A stretch of DNA of 64,000 nt from Geobacteraceae bacterium (GTDB lineage Bacteria > Desulfobacterota > Desulfuromonadia > Geobacterales > Geobacteraceae), in contig JAMXLF010000094.1 in assembly GCA_024281055.1 (NCBI GenBank), positions 1 through 64,000 of the forward strand, written 5' to 3'. The translations under genes were made by a program, and so were the position numbers. This document shows positions 42,601-52,487 of the stretch, piece after piece. Positions within the stretch are counted from its first letter, which is position 1. The number at the start of each line of letters is the position of its first letter. A model generated the notes under the pieces. That model was not told where the DNA came from. It worked only from the letters and a program-made list of their open reading frames with translations, and did not search any database.

Positions 42601-43602
42601 CGTTGCTACGTCCCACATGTTGTTTTTGCATTTGTACAGCTTGAACTCACCTTCGGGGACGCCCGCTGAAAGCAGGGTGTCGCTTTCAATGCAGTTTTCG
42701 CAGGTCTCGGGATTGACCCGGTGAAATTTCGTGCAGATGTCCTGCCATCCCACGCCGACCAGAACCCTGCCTTTGAGATCGATCATCGCCATGGGCATCC
42801 GGGTCAGCTTGTAGAAGTTGTCCATGAGTGACTGCATCGATTGTGCGTCGATGATGTCGGCAAGATCGAGGCTCCCGATGTCACCCTCAGGGGAAAGGAT
42901 GCTGTCCAGCTTCCTCCTGACGCGGGACTCGCTCTCGCGCAGCGCCTCCTCGACTCGCTTGCGTTCCTTCATTTCACCCCGCAGCTCGGTGCTCGCCTCC
43001 TCTGCCTGCCGGCGGGCAATGACGGCGTCTTCCATCATGTTGAGGGCGGCCCGGCGCGAATCGAGGAGGGACACGTTGGCGGTGGAGAGCTCGGTGGTAC
43101 GCTCGGCCACGCGCCGCTCTAGCGTTTCGTTGATCTCCCTGAGCGATTGTTCCGCCGCTTTCAACTCCCTGGTGCGTTCTTCGACCCGCAGCTCCAGCTC
43201 GTCATGGGCCTGGCGCAGCTTCCGCTCGGCCTGGTGCTTGTAGAGCGCCATCTCGACGTGGGTTTCGAGGCCCAGCTCCTCGAACGGCTTGAGGATGTAG
43301 CCGAACGGGTCGGTCAGCTTGGCCCGTTCCAGGGTCGCCCGGTCCGAGTGGGCCGTGAGATAGATCACCGGCAGGTCGAGCTCCCGGCGGATGGTCTCGG
43401 CCGCTTCGATCCCGTCCATGGCGCCGGCCAGGCGGATGTCCATCAGGACCAGGTCCGGACGTTGCTCCCGCGCCAGCTCGATCGCCTCTTCGCCGAGGCC
43501 CGTCGTGCCGCTCACCCCATAGCCGAGCCGGCGCAGCGTGCCAGCCAGGTCCGCGGCGATGATCGCTTCGTCCTCAACGATGAGAATGGTTGCTTTAGTC
43601 AT
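39667..43602 (-). CDS. Hybrid histidine kinase: REC-PocR-GAF-GAF-PAS-HisKA-HATPase-REC
   Basis: 1,311 residues, cytosolic. Order: receiver (1-125, '[10 protein letters not shown]' with the phosphorylatable Asp), coiled coil, PocR sensory domain (about 255-415, with CENCIESD and [14 protein letters not shown]), GAF (430-585), GAF (640-810), PAS (815-935), HisKA ([10 protein letters not shown] near 952), ATPase ([11 protein letters not shown], 1065-1175), and a C-terminal receiver (1190-1311). PocR domains are thought to bind small ligands such as glycols. Receivers at both ends indicate a phosphorelay. The mobile element inserted 24 bp past its stop codon. Confidence 0.85.
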   Translation of the reverse strand: MTKATILIVEDEAIIAADLAGTLRRLGYGVSGTTGLGEEAIELAREQRPDLVLMDIRLAGAMDGIEAAETIRRELDLPVIYLTAHSDRATLERAKLTDPFGYILKPFEELGLETHVEMALYKHQAERKLRQAHDELELRVEERTRELKAAEQSLREINETLERRVAERTTELSTANVSLLDSRRAALNMMEDAVIARRQAEEASTELRGEMKERKRVEEALRESESRVRRKLDSILSPEGDIGSLDLADIIDAQSMQSLMDNFYKLTRMPMAMIDLKGRVLVGVGWQDICTKFHRVNPETCENCIESDTLLSAGVPEGEFKLYKCKNNMWDVATPIMVGGKHFGNFFMGQFFFEDEPLDYELFRTQARKYGFDEKVYITCLESVPRMSREALAAGMSYFMELADMISRMSYSNLKLARSLTERDTLAETLRKSYERTNLLAETASELLASDSPQEVVDSLCRKVMSFLDCHAFFNFLVDEEAGRLHLNACAGIPGDEAKSIEWLDYGTAVCGCAARDACRIVAEDIPNTPDPRTELVKAYGIQAYACHPLLSQGRVIGTLSFGTRTRTGFSGDDLSLMKAVTDQVAIAMERKRAAEALQKAHDELEARVRERTEELAGTVETLLAEIAERERAEENVQRMNRLNTVLSGTRQAIARTVDRETLFNEFCRIAVEDGGFLLAWVGLMNKETGRVERVAARGATAYLDDIRITAIEEPAGEGPTGISVREGTYCICNDFLGDPATRPWHERGRAHGIRASASVALKQEGKVVGALTLYADKADFFDQQHVELLQQMGEDVSFALDNLVRETLLRESEKKYRSLFEESKDMIYLMDADNRLVDVNPAGIELLGYTREELAALDLSSELYSDPADRERFLRALYWHGFVRNFEMRLQRKDGETLHVLKTASVTRDDRGEITGYRGIIHDITERKRLEQELHQAQKMESIGLLAGGVAHDFNNLMTAVTGYGQIIRENIDPDNELLMMCSEQLLGAAERAVELTRNLLAFGRKQIINPKPVPVNEIIINVTKLLARIVGEDIEFQTNLTSIPLMVLADRGQIDQVLVNLVANARDAMPDGGKLCISTRQEQLDQRAARRCELEKPGEYALITVADTGTGMDERTRARIFEPFFTTKEPGKGTGLGLSIIYGIVKQHNGAVAVESEPGKGTTFTIYLPVESGAEAEARKAAVLPAYGTETILLAEDDAIVRHFMEEMLKLAGFTVITATNGEEAVSLFRQHRDKIALVMSDVIMPRKNGKEVFDEITRMAPGMKFIFTSGYTDDIIHKKGLLDESLDFLMKPVSKNGLLQKVRAVLDR

Positions 43603-43640
43603 GGGGTACTCCCAAAATCAGGTATATAGGCTGAAGGCTG

Positions 43641-46265
43641 TCAGGCTGAAAGCAATTCCCGTTTCTCGTCAGCCTTCAGCCTGAAAGTCACTGTAAACTT
43701 CATCCCCTCGGTGCTGCCGACCACAACCTCGGCACGCAGCTGCCCAGTCAGCATATGCACCAGGCGGAGCCCCATGGAGCCGGACTTGCGCCAGTCGTAC
43801 CCCGCCGGGAGGCCGGCACCGTTATCGCTTACACTCAAAGCGATGCTGCCGCCCTCGGCCCCGCGCAGCGAAACGGTCACTTTTCCCTCGTCCCGACCCC
43901 GGAAAGCGTGCTTGAGGGCGTTGCCGGCCAGTTCGTTCAGGATCAGGCCGCACGGCACCGCGATGTCCACCGGGAGCGACACCGGCTCCAGGTCGAGGAC
44001 GAGCCCGATCGCTTCCGCGGCGGCCCCGTGGACGCGCCAGAGATAGTGCAGCAGGCTCCGGGCGTATTCCGCGAAATCCACGCGGGCGAGACTCTCCGAC
44101 TGGTAGAGCTTCTCGTGGACCAGCGCCATGGAGCGAACCCGGTAGGTCACGTCCTGCAGGACCTCGCGCACGGTCTCGTCCTGCGTCCCTTCCGCCTGCA
44201 TGCCGACGAGGCTGGAGATGACCTGGAGGTTGTTCTTTACCCGGTGGTGGACCTCCTTCAGCAGCACTTCCTTCTCATGCAGCTCCCTGGTCCGCTCCAC
44301 CATCTGCAGCGCCAGCTCGCTGTGCGCCTTTTGCAGTGCTTCCTCGGCTTCCTTGCGCTCGGTGATATCCCACACCAGGCCGTGCACCCACTGCGCTTGC
44401 CCGGCAGCATCCCGCGCCAGACGTCCACGGCTGCAGATGAAGCGGATGCGCCCGTTCGGCCAGACGACGCGATACTCTGCCTCGTAGGGTGCCCCGTTTT
44501 TGATGGTCTCCCCGAGGGCGGCGGTGATGGTTTCCCGGTCATCAGGATGCACTGTGGCGTAAAATGCGTCTGCGGTCCCGTCGAAACGGGCCGGGTCGAT
44601 TCCCAAACACCGACAGACCTGGTCGTCGAAGTGCCGCTTTCGTTCGTTCAGGTCCAGCCGCCAGACCCCCATGTCGGCGGCCCGCAGTGCCATCGACAGC
44701 TTCTCCTCACTTTCCCGCAGCGCCTCTTCGGCCCGTTTTTGTTCCGAGATGTCAGTGTTCGTCCCGAACCAGCGGACAATCCTGCCATCCTGATCGAAGA
44801 CCGGTATGACCCGGGTCAGAAAGGGCCGGAAGATGCCGTCAGCACCATGCAGAGGGAAGACCATGTCGAACGTTTTTCCGGTTGCAAGTGACTCTTTCCA
44901 CTGTTCCACAACCTGCGGCAGGACCTCGGGGTCGTGAACCGACTGCCATCCCCATCCCTCCATCTGTTCCGGGGTTGTGCCCGTGTAGTCATACCAGCGT
45001 TGGTTGTACCAGGTTATGTAGCCGTCGGCGTTTGCCCACCACGCGAGGTTCGGGATGGATTCAGCCAGGGTGCGGAACTGTTCCTCGCTCTCTCGCACCG
45101 CCTGCTCAGCGGCTTTCCGATCGCTGATGTCGTCGAAGACGACGACGGCCGTGGTCACATTCCCCTCGGCATCGCGCAACGGGGCCGTGTTTACAACCAG
45201 CGGCAACCGGACGCCGTTGGCCCGCTCGATGGTCATTTCCACGTTATGGGATTCTTCCCCCCGCCACGCTCGGCTTACGGGAAGGTCATCCACGGGAAAC
45301 GGCGTGCCGTCGGGCTGCAGCAGCTTGACCCGGGCAATATGGTCCTGCAGGTCAAACCCGTCATAGTCGGTGCCGTAGATCTCCGCGGCCCGCCGGTTGA
45401 TCAATGAGAACCTGTTGTTAGAGTCGATCAGCACAACCCCGACGGGAGCAGTCTCCAGAATGGTCTCCAGCCGCCGTCGGTTGGCGTCCGTCTGCTCATG
45501 GGCCCTGGCCAGCGACTCCTCGGCCCGCTTCCGCTCGGTGATGTTGTCAAATATGGCGACAAAATAGCCTTTCTGGGGGCTGTAGACCGAGATCGACAGG
45601 TAAAGAGACGGGGACTTTAAGTCGATGTCGAACCTCTCCGGATTACCTGTTCGTGCAACGCGGCCGTAAAGCTCGAACAACTCCGGGTTCAGCTCTTTGA
45701 TTCGCGGGATGACCTGCGTAACCCGTTTGCCGATCACCTCAGCCAAGCCGGTCAGTTTTCCGAAGGAATTGTTCACAGCAAGATAGACAAAATCCTCCGG
45801 TTGCCCATCCTCATCGAACAACATCTGGCAGTAGGCGAATCCGTCGAGCATGTGTTCAAAGAGGGAGCGATACCTCGCCTCGCTCTCTCGCAGTTCCTCC
45901 GCCCGCTGCTGCTCTCGAATCCGCGCCGTGCGCTGCATCCCCGCCAGGAGGCTCACGCCGATGCTGGCGACCACCCAGATGACCTGACACATCATGGCGC
46001 CTGAGTCGTGGACGTTGAACCGGCCGAACACGAAGTTGACGAGGAACAGGGAGGCGAAGGTGGAAACCAGCCCCGGCCCCACGCCTCCCAGCGCCGCCGA
46101 TACCACAACCGCCGGATAGAAGCCGAGGTACGGTGCCGGGGTAAGCGCCAACGGCAGGAGCCAGCGAGCCAACGCCGAGAGTGCGGTCGCCCCCACCGCC
46201 AGCCCGTAGCCGGCCAGCAAACCCAGCTGGTCCTTCTGAGAAATACGGTTATCGCGCTGATTCAT
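43641..46265 (-). CDS. Membrane multi-PAS histidine kinase (HWE/HisKA_2 type)
   Basis: About 874 residues. A four-helix KdpD-like (DUF4118) membrane domain at 10-110 is followed by four PAS domains (about 130-235, 255-378, 388-508, 515-641). The phosphoacceptor segment 'LKEVHHRVKNNLQVISSLV' near 665 marks the HisKA_2 class. The C-terminal ATPase has 'LILNELAGNALKHAF' and 'DNGAGLPAG'. There is no receiver, so a partner regulator is needed; the adjacent REC-containing kinase 38 bp downstream is a candidate. ATG 46265 has GAGG at 6 bp; ATG 46277 is an alternative. Confidence 0.85.
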   Translation of the reverse strand: MNQRDNRISQKDQLGLLAGYGLAVGATALSALARWLLPLALTPAPYLGFYPAVVVSAALGGVGPGLVSTFASLFLVNFVFGRFNVHDSGAMMCQVIWVVASIGVSLLAGMQRTARIREQQRAEELRESEARYRSLFEHMLDGFAYCQMLFDEDGQPEDFVYLAVNNSFGKLTGLAEVIGKRVTQVIPRIKELNPELFELYGRVARTGNPERFDIDLKSPSLYLSISVYSPQKGYFVAIFDNITERKRAEESLARAHEQTDANRRRLETILETAPVGVVLIDSNNRFSLINRRAAEIYGTDYDGFDLQDHIARVKLLQPDGTPFPVDDLPVSRAWRGEESHNVEMTIERANGVRLPLVVNTAPLRDAEGNVTTAVVVFDDISDRKAAEQAVRESEEQFRTLAESIPNLAWWANADGYITWYNQRWYDYTGTTPEQMEGWGWQSVHDPEVLPQVVEQWKESLATGKTFDMVFPLHGADGIFRPFLTRVIPVFDQDGRIVRWFGTNTDISEQKRAEEALRESEEKLSMALRAADMGVWRLDLNERKRHFDDQVCRCLGIDPARFDGTADAFYATVHPDDRETITAALGETIKNGAPYEAEYRVVWPNGRIRFICSRGRLARDAAGQAQWVHGLVWDITERKEAEEALQKAHSELALQMVERTRELHEKEVLLKEVHHRVKNNLQVISSLVGMQAEGTQDETVREVLQDVTYRVRSMALVHEKLYQSESLARVDFAEYARSLLHYLWRVHGAAAEAIGLVLDLEPVSLPVDIAVPCGLILNELAGNALKHAFRGRDEGKVTVSLRGAEGGSIALSVSDNGAGLPAGYDWRKSGSMGLRLVHMLTGQLRAEVVVGSTEGMKFTVTFRLKADEKRELLSA

Positions 46266-46340
46266 GGTAATCCTCATGCTTCAGGCTTCGCATCAAAACA
46301 AAAGACTTAGTTTAAACCCAAAAGATCTTTAAGAAGCATT

Positions 46341-46415
46341 TGTCCACGAACCACACCAAAAACACGAACAAAAACGGATTTAATTTTTCGTGATATTTCG
46401 TGTCGTTCGTGGACA
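46341..46415. repeat. Inverted repeat TGTCCACGAAC / GTTCGTGGACA
   Basis: A perfect 11-bp pair encloses AT-rich sequence with further CGTG/CACG similarity. Same family as 81-212. It fills most of the 200-bp gap between two signalling genes. Confidence 0.6.
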
Positions 46416-46468
46416 GGTTGGTTTTCTCCGTGTCCTCCGCGTCTCCGCTTGAACCAGGGGTTACACTT

Positions 46469-49400
46469 TTACCCCTCCTCGAAATCGAGCGGATAGCGCG
46501 GCGCTTCGTCCACCTTTGCGCACAGCTCGTTGATCTCCCTCTTCAGCTCGATCATCCGCAGTTCCCTGCCGACCGAGGCGGTGTTGAAGCGGGTCAGCTC
46601 CGCATTGGCGGCTTCCAGCTCTTCGGCGTGCTGCCGGATTTCCGCCTCGATCCGCTTCCGCTCGGTGATGTCACGGGCCACGTGGACGGTCCCCATCATG
46701 GCCCCCTGCTCGTCCAGAAGCGGCGTGGTGGTGACGAGGAAATCGCCGCCGAGGCGCTCCTCGCGGACTTCGGCCTGGTGTTCCCGGCCATCGGCCAGGG
46801 TCAGGACGTGGGGACAGTTGTCAGTGGGCCCGTTGTCGCCATGGACACTGTGGTAGCAGAGCTTCCCCTCGCACTCTTTCGGCGTCACCCCGAGCCGCTC
46901 CGACATGGCCCGGTTGGCACGCACGATGCGATGATTCTCGTCCATGATGGCGATCAGGTCCGGCACGCTGTCAAAGGTACGCTCCCACTCCTCCTTGGCC
47001 CGCCGCAGCGCCAGTTCCGCCTCCTTGATGTCGGAGATGTCCTCGGCGAAGATGACGATACCGCCGATGTTTCCTGCAACATCGTGCCAGGGGCGAATTT
47101 CCCACCGCACCCACTGCGCTGAGCCGTCGGCCCGCCCGAAACGGTCCCCTTCGGACCTCAGCACTTCGCCGGCCAGCCCGCGGCGGTGCGCCTCGCGCCA
47201 CTCCGCGGAGATCTCCGGGAATACGTCATAATGGCACTCGCCGATGAGGTCGCGCTCTCCCAGACCATAGTCGGAGAGCCAGCGGCGGCTCACGCTCAGG
47301 TAGCGCATGCCGGTGTCGAACATGGCCAGCGCCGCCGGGGCATGCTCGATGAAGAGGCGCAGCCGCGCTTCGCTCTCCCGCACCGCATTCTCCATCCGCT
47401 TCCGCTCGGTGATGTCGATGAGGATAACGACGATGCCGTCGATTCTCCCCTCCGCGGTCCGGTAGGGAAAGAGCCGCTTGAGGTAGACCAGTTCCTCATC
47501 GAGGGTCGTCACTTCCCGCTCCGCGAAAGGCTCTCCCGTTAGTACCAGCTCCGCGTCGTGGCTGAAGGAGGGCCAGTCGATCTTCCCTGCCAGGTGGTGG
47601 AAGGGGCGGCCGACATCGGCCGGGATCAGGTTGAACACCCGGGTCATGGCGGGGGTGTACCCCTTTATCTTCAGCTGCCGGTCGAGGAAGATGGTGGCAA
47701 TCTCCGAGCTGGCGAGAAGGTTCTCCATGTCGCTGTTCAGCTGGTTGAGCTCTTCCACCTTCCCTTGCAGCTCGGCGTTGACCGTGACCAGTTCCTCGTT
47801 CAGTGCCTGGAGCTCCTCCTTCGAGGTTTCCAGTTCCTCGTTGGTGGACTGGAGCTCTTCGTTGGCGGACTGGAACTCCTCGTTCATGGAGAGGAGCTCC
47901 TCGTTGGCAGTCAGGAACCCTTCCTGGGAGGTTTCCAGCTGCTCGGTGACGGCCTGGAGCTGCTCGTGGGTGATGCGCAGCTGATCCTCCAGTTGGCGGA
48001 CCAGGATGTCCTTGGCGGATTCGTCGCCGGGGAGCGCTTCCATGGCGGAGGCCGGCGCGGCATGTGCCTGCGAAGGGGAAACCGGCTCGAAGACGACCAT
48101 CGCCAGCTTCCCGGAAGACGGCCCGGTGGCGAGGGGTTCCACCAGTACGTTGACCGTCATGTCTTCTGCGCCGGCAGTGACCTTCACCTCCCGGAACGCG
48201 ACCTGCCTCTGCTCGGCGAAAACCTTGTAGATCGCCGCCCGCAGGGCCGGTCGCAGCTCCTCCCGGGCCATCTTCAGGATGTCACGGGTCGGCTCTCCCA
48301 CCGGCAATTCGAGGAAGCGGTTCGTCCGGGTGGAGACGTGTACCACTTCGTACTTCTCGTTCACCACCACGCACGGCGGGGAGTAGCGCTCCAAAAGGAG
48401 CCGTTCAGCCAGTGTACCCGGTAACGGCTCCCGGTCTTCGCTCCGGCGCGAAAGCCGTGTCGATCCGGGGAGCGTGCGGACCGGCGTGGTAAAGGGAAAG
48501 AGAGGTTCAGCGCGGCTTTCCCCCTCCCGGCGCCCGAATATCTTCCACTTCTTGTCGACGGGGGTGAAGAGGTCGGATTGCTGACGCCCCACAGCTTCCG
48601 CGGAGCCCAGGAAGAGGAATCCGCCCGGTTTCAGCACTTGGTGGAACAAGGTCATGAGCCGTTTCTGCATGTCGGGGGTGAGGTAGATAAGGAAGTTGCG
48701 GCAGACAAGGAGGTCGAGCCGGGAAAAGGGAGGGTTCTTGATGAGGCTGTGGTGGGCGAAGACGATCATCTCCCGCACCGGCTTCACCACCTGCCAGCGG
48801 CCGTCGAGCCTGGTGAAGAAAGTCCGCAGCCGTTTCTCCCCCACCTCTGCCTCGATGCCGTCGCCGTAAATCCCGGCCCGGCCTTGAGCTACGGCCGCTT
48901 CATCGATGTCAGTGGCGAAGAACTGCACCTTGGCATCGAGGCGCTGTTCGTCGAGATACTCCCGGATCAGGAAGGCCATGGAGTAGACTTCCTCGCCGGT
49001 GGCGCAGCAGGCGTGCCAGATCCGCACAGGATCGGCCGGGTCGCGGTCTGCAAAAAGGCGGGGGATGACCGTCTGCCGAATCGTTTCGAACGCGTCCGGG
49101 TCGCGGAAGAAACTGGTCACGCCGATGAGGATGTCCTGGGCGAGGGCGTGGGCCTCCTGGGCATTTTCCCGGACGAGGGCGGCGTATTTCCTGATCCCCG
49201 CCACTTCGTTTACCGCCATGCGGCGCTCGATTCGACGCATGACGGTGCTTGCCTTGTAGGAGCTGAAATTGTGGCCGGTTGCGGCCTCCACGCTGGCAAA
49301 AATAGCCTGCAGTTCATCGTCGAGGGTGGCAGTCTCGCAGGCCCGGGAAGTAAGGGTGCACGTGCCGCGGGCAATCTCGGCGATCTTCGCCGGTATCTCG

Positions 49401-49999
49401 TCCGCCGGGAGGATGAAATCCACCGCCCCGGTGGCGATGGCGCTTTGGGGCATGGCGGGGTTCAGGGCCGACCCCGGCTCCTGGACCATGACGACTCCGC
49501 CTGCTTCCTTGACCGCTTTTGCCCCTGCGGCACCGTCGAGGCCGAAGCCGGAGAGGACCACGGCGACGGCGCGCTCATTCAGCTCCGCGGCAAGGGATTG
49601 GAAAAAGCGGTCGATGGGGTGGTGGGCAGCCCGGCTGGAGCTTTCCGGCTCTTCGAGCCGGAGCCGGCCGTCGCTCACGGTGAGGTCCCGCCCTGCAGGG
49701 ATCACATGGACCGTGTTCGGCGCGAGATCCATTCCCTCTTCCGCCGTCACCACCGTCATGGTGGTGTACCTGCCCAGCATTTCGGCGAGAAATGACGGCC
49801 CTTCCGGGGGGATGTGCATGATCACCACGAAGGAGATGCCGCAGTCGGAGGACATGGCGGTGAAGATATGTTCGAGGGGCCCCTGACCACCCGCGGATGC
49901 GCCGATGCCGACGACGAAGCAGGGAGGCTCTGTAACCCGAACTGGAGAGGCAGAAGCTGAACCACTTGTTTCCGGAGATGAATTCTTTTTCTCAATCAT
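46469..49999 (-). CDS. CheB-CheR fusion protein with PAS domains
   Basis: 1,176 residues. An N-terminal CheB-type methylesterase (30-210; active-site Ser in GIGASAGG, and VLSGFGLDGAAG) lacks its own receiver. A CheR methyltransferase follows (225-475; 'RIWHACCATGEEVYSMAFL'). A long coiled coil (660-765, 'NEELQSTNEELETSKEEL' repeats) joins three PAS domains (770-1120). No kinase domain follows, unlike longer relatives that end in a histidine kinase. It may modify chemoreceptor-like or other protein glutamates in response to PAS signals. ATG 49999; no neighbouring receptor gene. Confidence 0.88.
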   Translation of the reverse strand: MIEKKNSSPETSGSASASPVRVTEPPCFVVGIGASAGGQGPLEHIFTAMSSDCGISFVVIMHIPPEGPSFLAEMLGRYTTMTVVTAEEGMDLAPNTVHVIPAGRDLTVSDGRLRLEEPESSSRAAHHPIDRFFQSLAAELNERAVAVVLSGFGLDGAAGAKAVKEAGGVVMVQEPGSALNPAMPQSAIATGAVDFILPADEIPAKIAEIARGTCTLTSRACETATLDDELQAIFASVEAATGHNFSSYKASTVMRRIERRMAVNEVAGIRKYAALVRENAQEAHALAQDILIGVTSFFRDPDAFETIRQTVIPRLFADRDPADPVRIWHACCATGEEVYSMAFLIREYLDEQRLDAKVQFFATDIDEAAVAQGRAGIYGDGIEAEVGEKRLRTFFTRLDGRWQVVKPVREMIVFAHHSLIKNPPFSRLDLLVCRNFLIYLTPDMQKRLMTLFHQVLKPGGFLFLGSAEAVGRQQSDLFTPVDKKWKIFGRREGESRAEPLFPFTTPVRTLPGSTRLSRRSEDREPLPGTLAERLLLERYSPPCVVVNEKYEVVHVSTRTNRFLELPVGEPTRDILKMAREELRPALRAAIYKVFAEQRQVAFREVKVTAGAEDMTVNVLVEPLATGPSSGKLAMVVFEPVSPSQAHAAPASAMEALPGDESAKDILVRQLEDQLRITHEQLQAVTEQLETSQEGFLTANEELLSMNEEFQSANEELQSTNEELETSKEELQALNEELVTVNAELQGKVEELNQLNSDMENLLASSEIATIFLDRQLKIKGYTPAMTRVFNLIPADVGRPFHHLAGKIDWPSFSHDAELVLTGEPFAEREVTTLDEELVYLKRLFPYRTAEGRIDGIVVILIDITERKRMENAVRESEARLRLFIEHAPAALAMFDTGMRYLSVSRRWLSDYGLGERDLIGECHYDVFPEISAEWREAHRRGLAGEVLRSEGDRFGRADGSAQWVRWEIRPWHDVAGNIGGIVIFAEDISDIKEAELALRRAKEEWERTFDSVPDLIAIMDENHRIVRANRAMSERLGVTPKECEGKLCYHSVHGDNGPTDNCPHVLTLADGREHQAEVREERLGGDFLVTTTPLLDEQGAMMGTVHVARDITERKRIEAEIRQHAEELEAANAELTRFNTASVGRELRMIELKREINELCAKVDEAPRYPLDFEEG

Positions 50000-50227
50000 T
50001 GTTGCCTCGGAGAAGAGATGTCGCTGTCCTTGAGAATCTAATGAATTATAACGGAATCGTGCCGGATATTAAAGGTTTTCCTTGTCCAGCGGGAGAATAG
50101 TCCCGCTTGTGCGAGTTCGGCAAGAGGAACAACGGACGGACTATAGCGTAACGGCGGGAGAAATAGATACACTGAAGGAGCGTTTCAGGATACAGGAGAA
50201 AGGCGGGGCGCAGCTCGGAATGCTTAC

Positions 50228-51235
<1,008 letters not shown>

Positions 51236-51250
51236 TCAACATCTCGCTAT

Positions 51251-51286
51251 TAAATCCCCCTTTGGTAAAGGGAGAAGGGGGATTTA
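51251..51286. repeat. Hairpin TAAATCCCCCTT / AAGGGGGATTTA
   Basis: A perfect 12-bp stem with a 12-base loop in the obgE-rpmA gap, followed at 51304-51335 by a less perfect copy of the same motif. Such AAATCCCCC repeats are dispersed in many bacterial genomes. Confidence 0.6.
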
Positions 51287-51357
51287 CCGACAACGACAAT
51301 TTCCAAATCCCCCGCCCCCCCCTTTGCTTAGGGGGTGAAGGGTGTTCATCAAACAAC

Positions 51358-51387
51358 AAAAGCCCGGAAGCATGGCTCCAGGCTTTT
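51358..51387 (-). terminator. Candidate terminator or attenuator after rpmA
   Basis: On the minus strand AAAAGCC...GGGCTTTT forms a hairpin with inner GGAGC/GCTTCC pairing, followed by a T-rich stretch (GTTGTTTG). It may reduce read-through from rplU-rpmA into obgE. Confidence 0.6.
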
Positions 51388-51409
51388 GCACGGGAATATA
51401 AAAGGGGCG

Positions 51410-51667
51410 CTAATTAGCCGGATAAACGGAAACCTTCTTCCGGTCCCTGCCCAGCCGTTCGAACTTGACGATCCCGTCGATGAGGGCAAAAAGGGTGTAG
51501 TCCTTGCCGCAGCCGACGTTGTTGCCGGGGTGGATCTTGGTGCCGTGCTGACGATAGATGATGTTTCCGGCCTTGACCGTCTCGCCGCCGAATTTCTTGC
51601 AGCCCAGCCTCTGGCCGTCCGAATCCCGGCCATTCCTGGATGAGCCTACGCCTTTCTTGTGTGCCAT
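51410..51667 (-). CDS. rpmA: 50S ribosomal protein L27
   Basis: 85 residues, normal length. '[20 protein letters not shown]' and '[19 protein letters not shown]' are diagnostic. The N-terminus follows MAHKK without the cleavable extension seen in Firmicutes. It lies 30 bp after rplU. Confidence 0.97.
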   Translation of the reverse strand: MAHKKGVGSSRNGRDSDGQRLGCKKFGGETVKAGNIIYRQHGTKIHPGNNVGCGKDYTLFALIDGIVKFERLGRDRKKVSVYPAN

Positions 51668-51697
51668 ATCACGATCTCCTTACTCAGGTAAAACTTT

Positions 51698-52006
51698 TTA
51701 GGCGTTGATCTTTTCGATCTTGAGGATGGTGCGCGGCTGACGGTGCCCGTTGAGCTTGCGGGAGTTCTTCCGGCGCTTGGATTTGAAGACAAGAATCTTC
51801 TTGTCTTTTCCCTGCTCGACGATCTTGCCGACCACCGAGGCGCTGGGCACTAACGGTGTTCCGATCTTGACCGTTTCGCCGCCAACCATGAGGACTTCGC
51901 TGAGTTCGACGGTATCACCAACCGCCCCCTCCAGTTTTTCGACCTTCAAAAGGTCTCCCTCGGAAACTTTGTACTGCTTTCCTCCGGTTTTGACTACTGC
52001 GTACAT
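51698..52006 (-). CDS. rplU: 50S ribosomal protein L21
   Basis: 102 residues: '[18 protein letters not shown]', cut here to its N-terminal motif KTGGKQYKV, and the C-terminal '[17 protein letters not shown]'. First gene of the rplU-rpmA-obgE string. Confidence 0.97.
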   Translation of the reverse strand: MYAVVKTGGKQYKVSEGDLLKVEKLEGAVGDTVELSEVLMVGGETVKIGTPLVPSASVVGKIVEQGKDKKILVFKSKRRKNSRKLNGHRQPRTILKIEKINA

Positions 52007-52049
52007 GTATCTTCACCACCTTTGCGCTGATTAGTGAGTCGAGCATAAA

Positions 52050-52078
52050 AAAATAACCAAATAACAACGACAAGTCAA
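52050..52078 (-). promoter_or_regulatory. Promoter for rplU-rpmA
   Basis: On the minus strand TTGACT (52078-52073), a 17-bp spacer and TATTTT (52055-52050) lie about 45 bp before the rplU start, within an AT-rich stretch. Confidence 0.6.
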
Positions 52079-52095
52079 GGATTTTTTTCTACAAC

Positions 52096-52398
52096 CTACC
52101 CAAGATCCACATAAATATCATCCCCCGTAACCTGTACCGGGAAGACTCTGAGGGTATACTCGGGAAACTCTGCGCAGGAGCCGGTCTTCAGATTGAACCG
52201 ATACCCGTGGCGCTGGCAGGAAAGATGTTCCGCATCCTTGACCAGCGCGCCGGAAAGTGGCGCCCCCTGGTGGGGACACTCCGGTTCACAGGCATAGATT
52301 GTCCCCTTGGCGTTCACGAGCAGAACCTCCCGGCCATCAACGGAGACGAGCTTCTTCCCCCAAAGAGGGACATCAGTGACTTTTGCGGCGAAATGCAT
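52096..52398 (-). CDS. Rieske-type [2Fe-2S] protein
   Basis: 100 residues. The cluster ligands are visible as 'CPHQGAPLSG' (Cys, His) and 'SCQRHGYRF' (Cys, His), the pattern of small soluble NirD/BphF-like Rieske ferredoxins. AGGAGG lies about 10 bp before ATG 52398; the reading frame extends upstream without similarity. It follows RNase G by 89 bp. Its redox partner is not evident. Confidence 0.82.
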   Translation of the reverse strand: MHFAAKVTDVPLWGKKLVSVDGREVLLVNAKGTIYACEPECPHQGAPLSGALVKDAEHLSCQRHGYRFNLKTGSCAEFPEYTLRVFPVQVTGDDIYVDLG

Positions 52399-52487
52399 GA
52401 GGGAAAATCCTCCTGAACTGCTGCTGACCTCCCCCCATTCCCCTCCTGAATCAGGAGGGTGTGTCCGCAAGGCGGGGGTGGAGTAGC

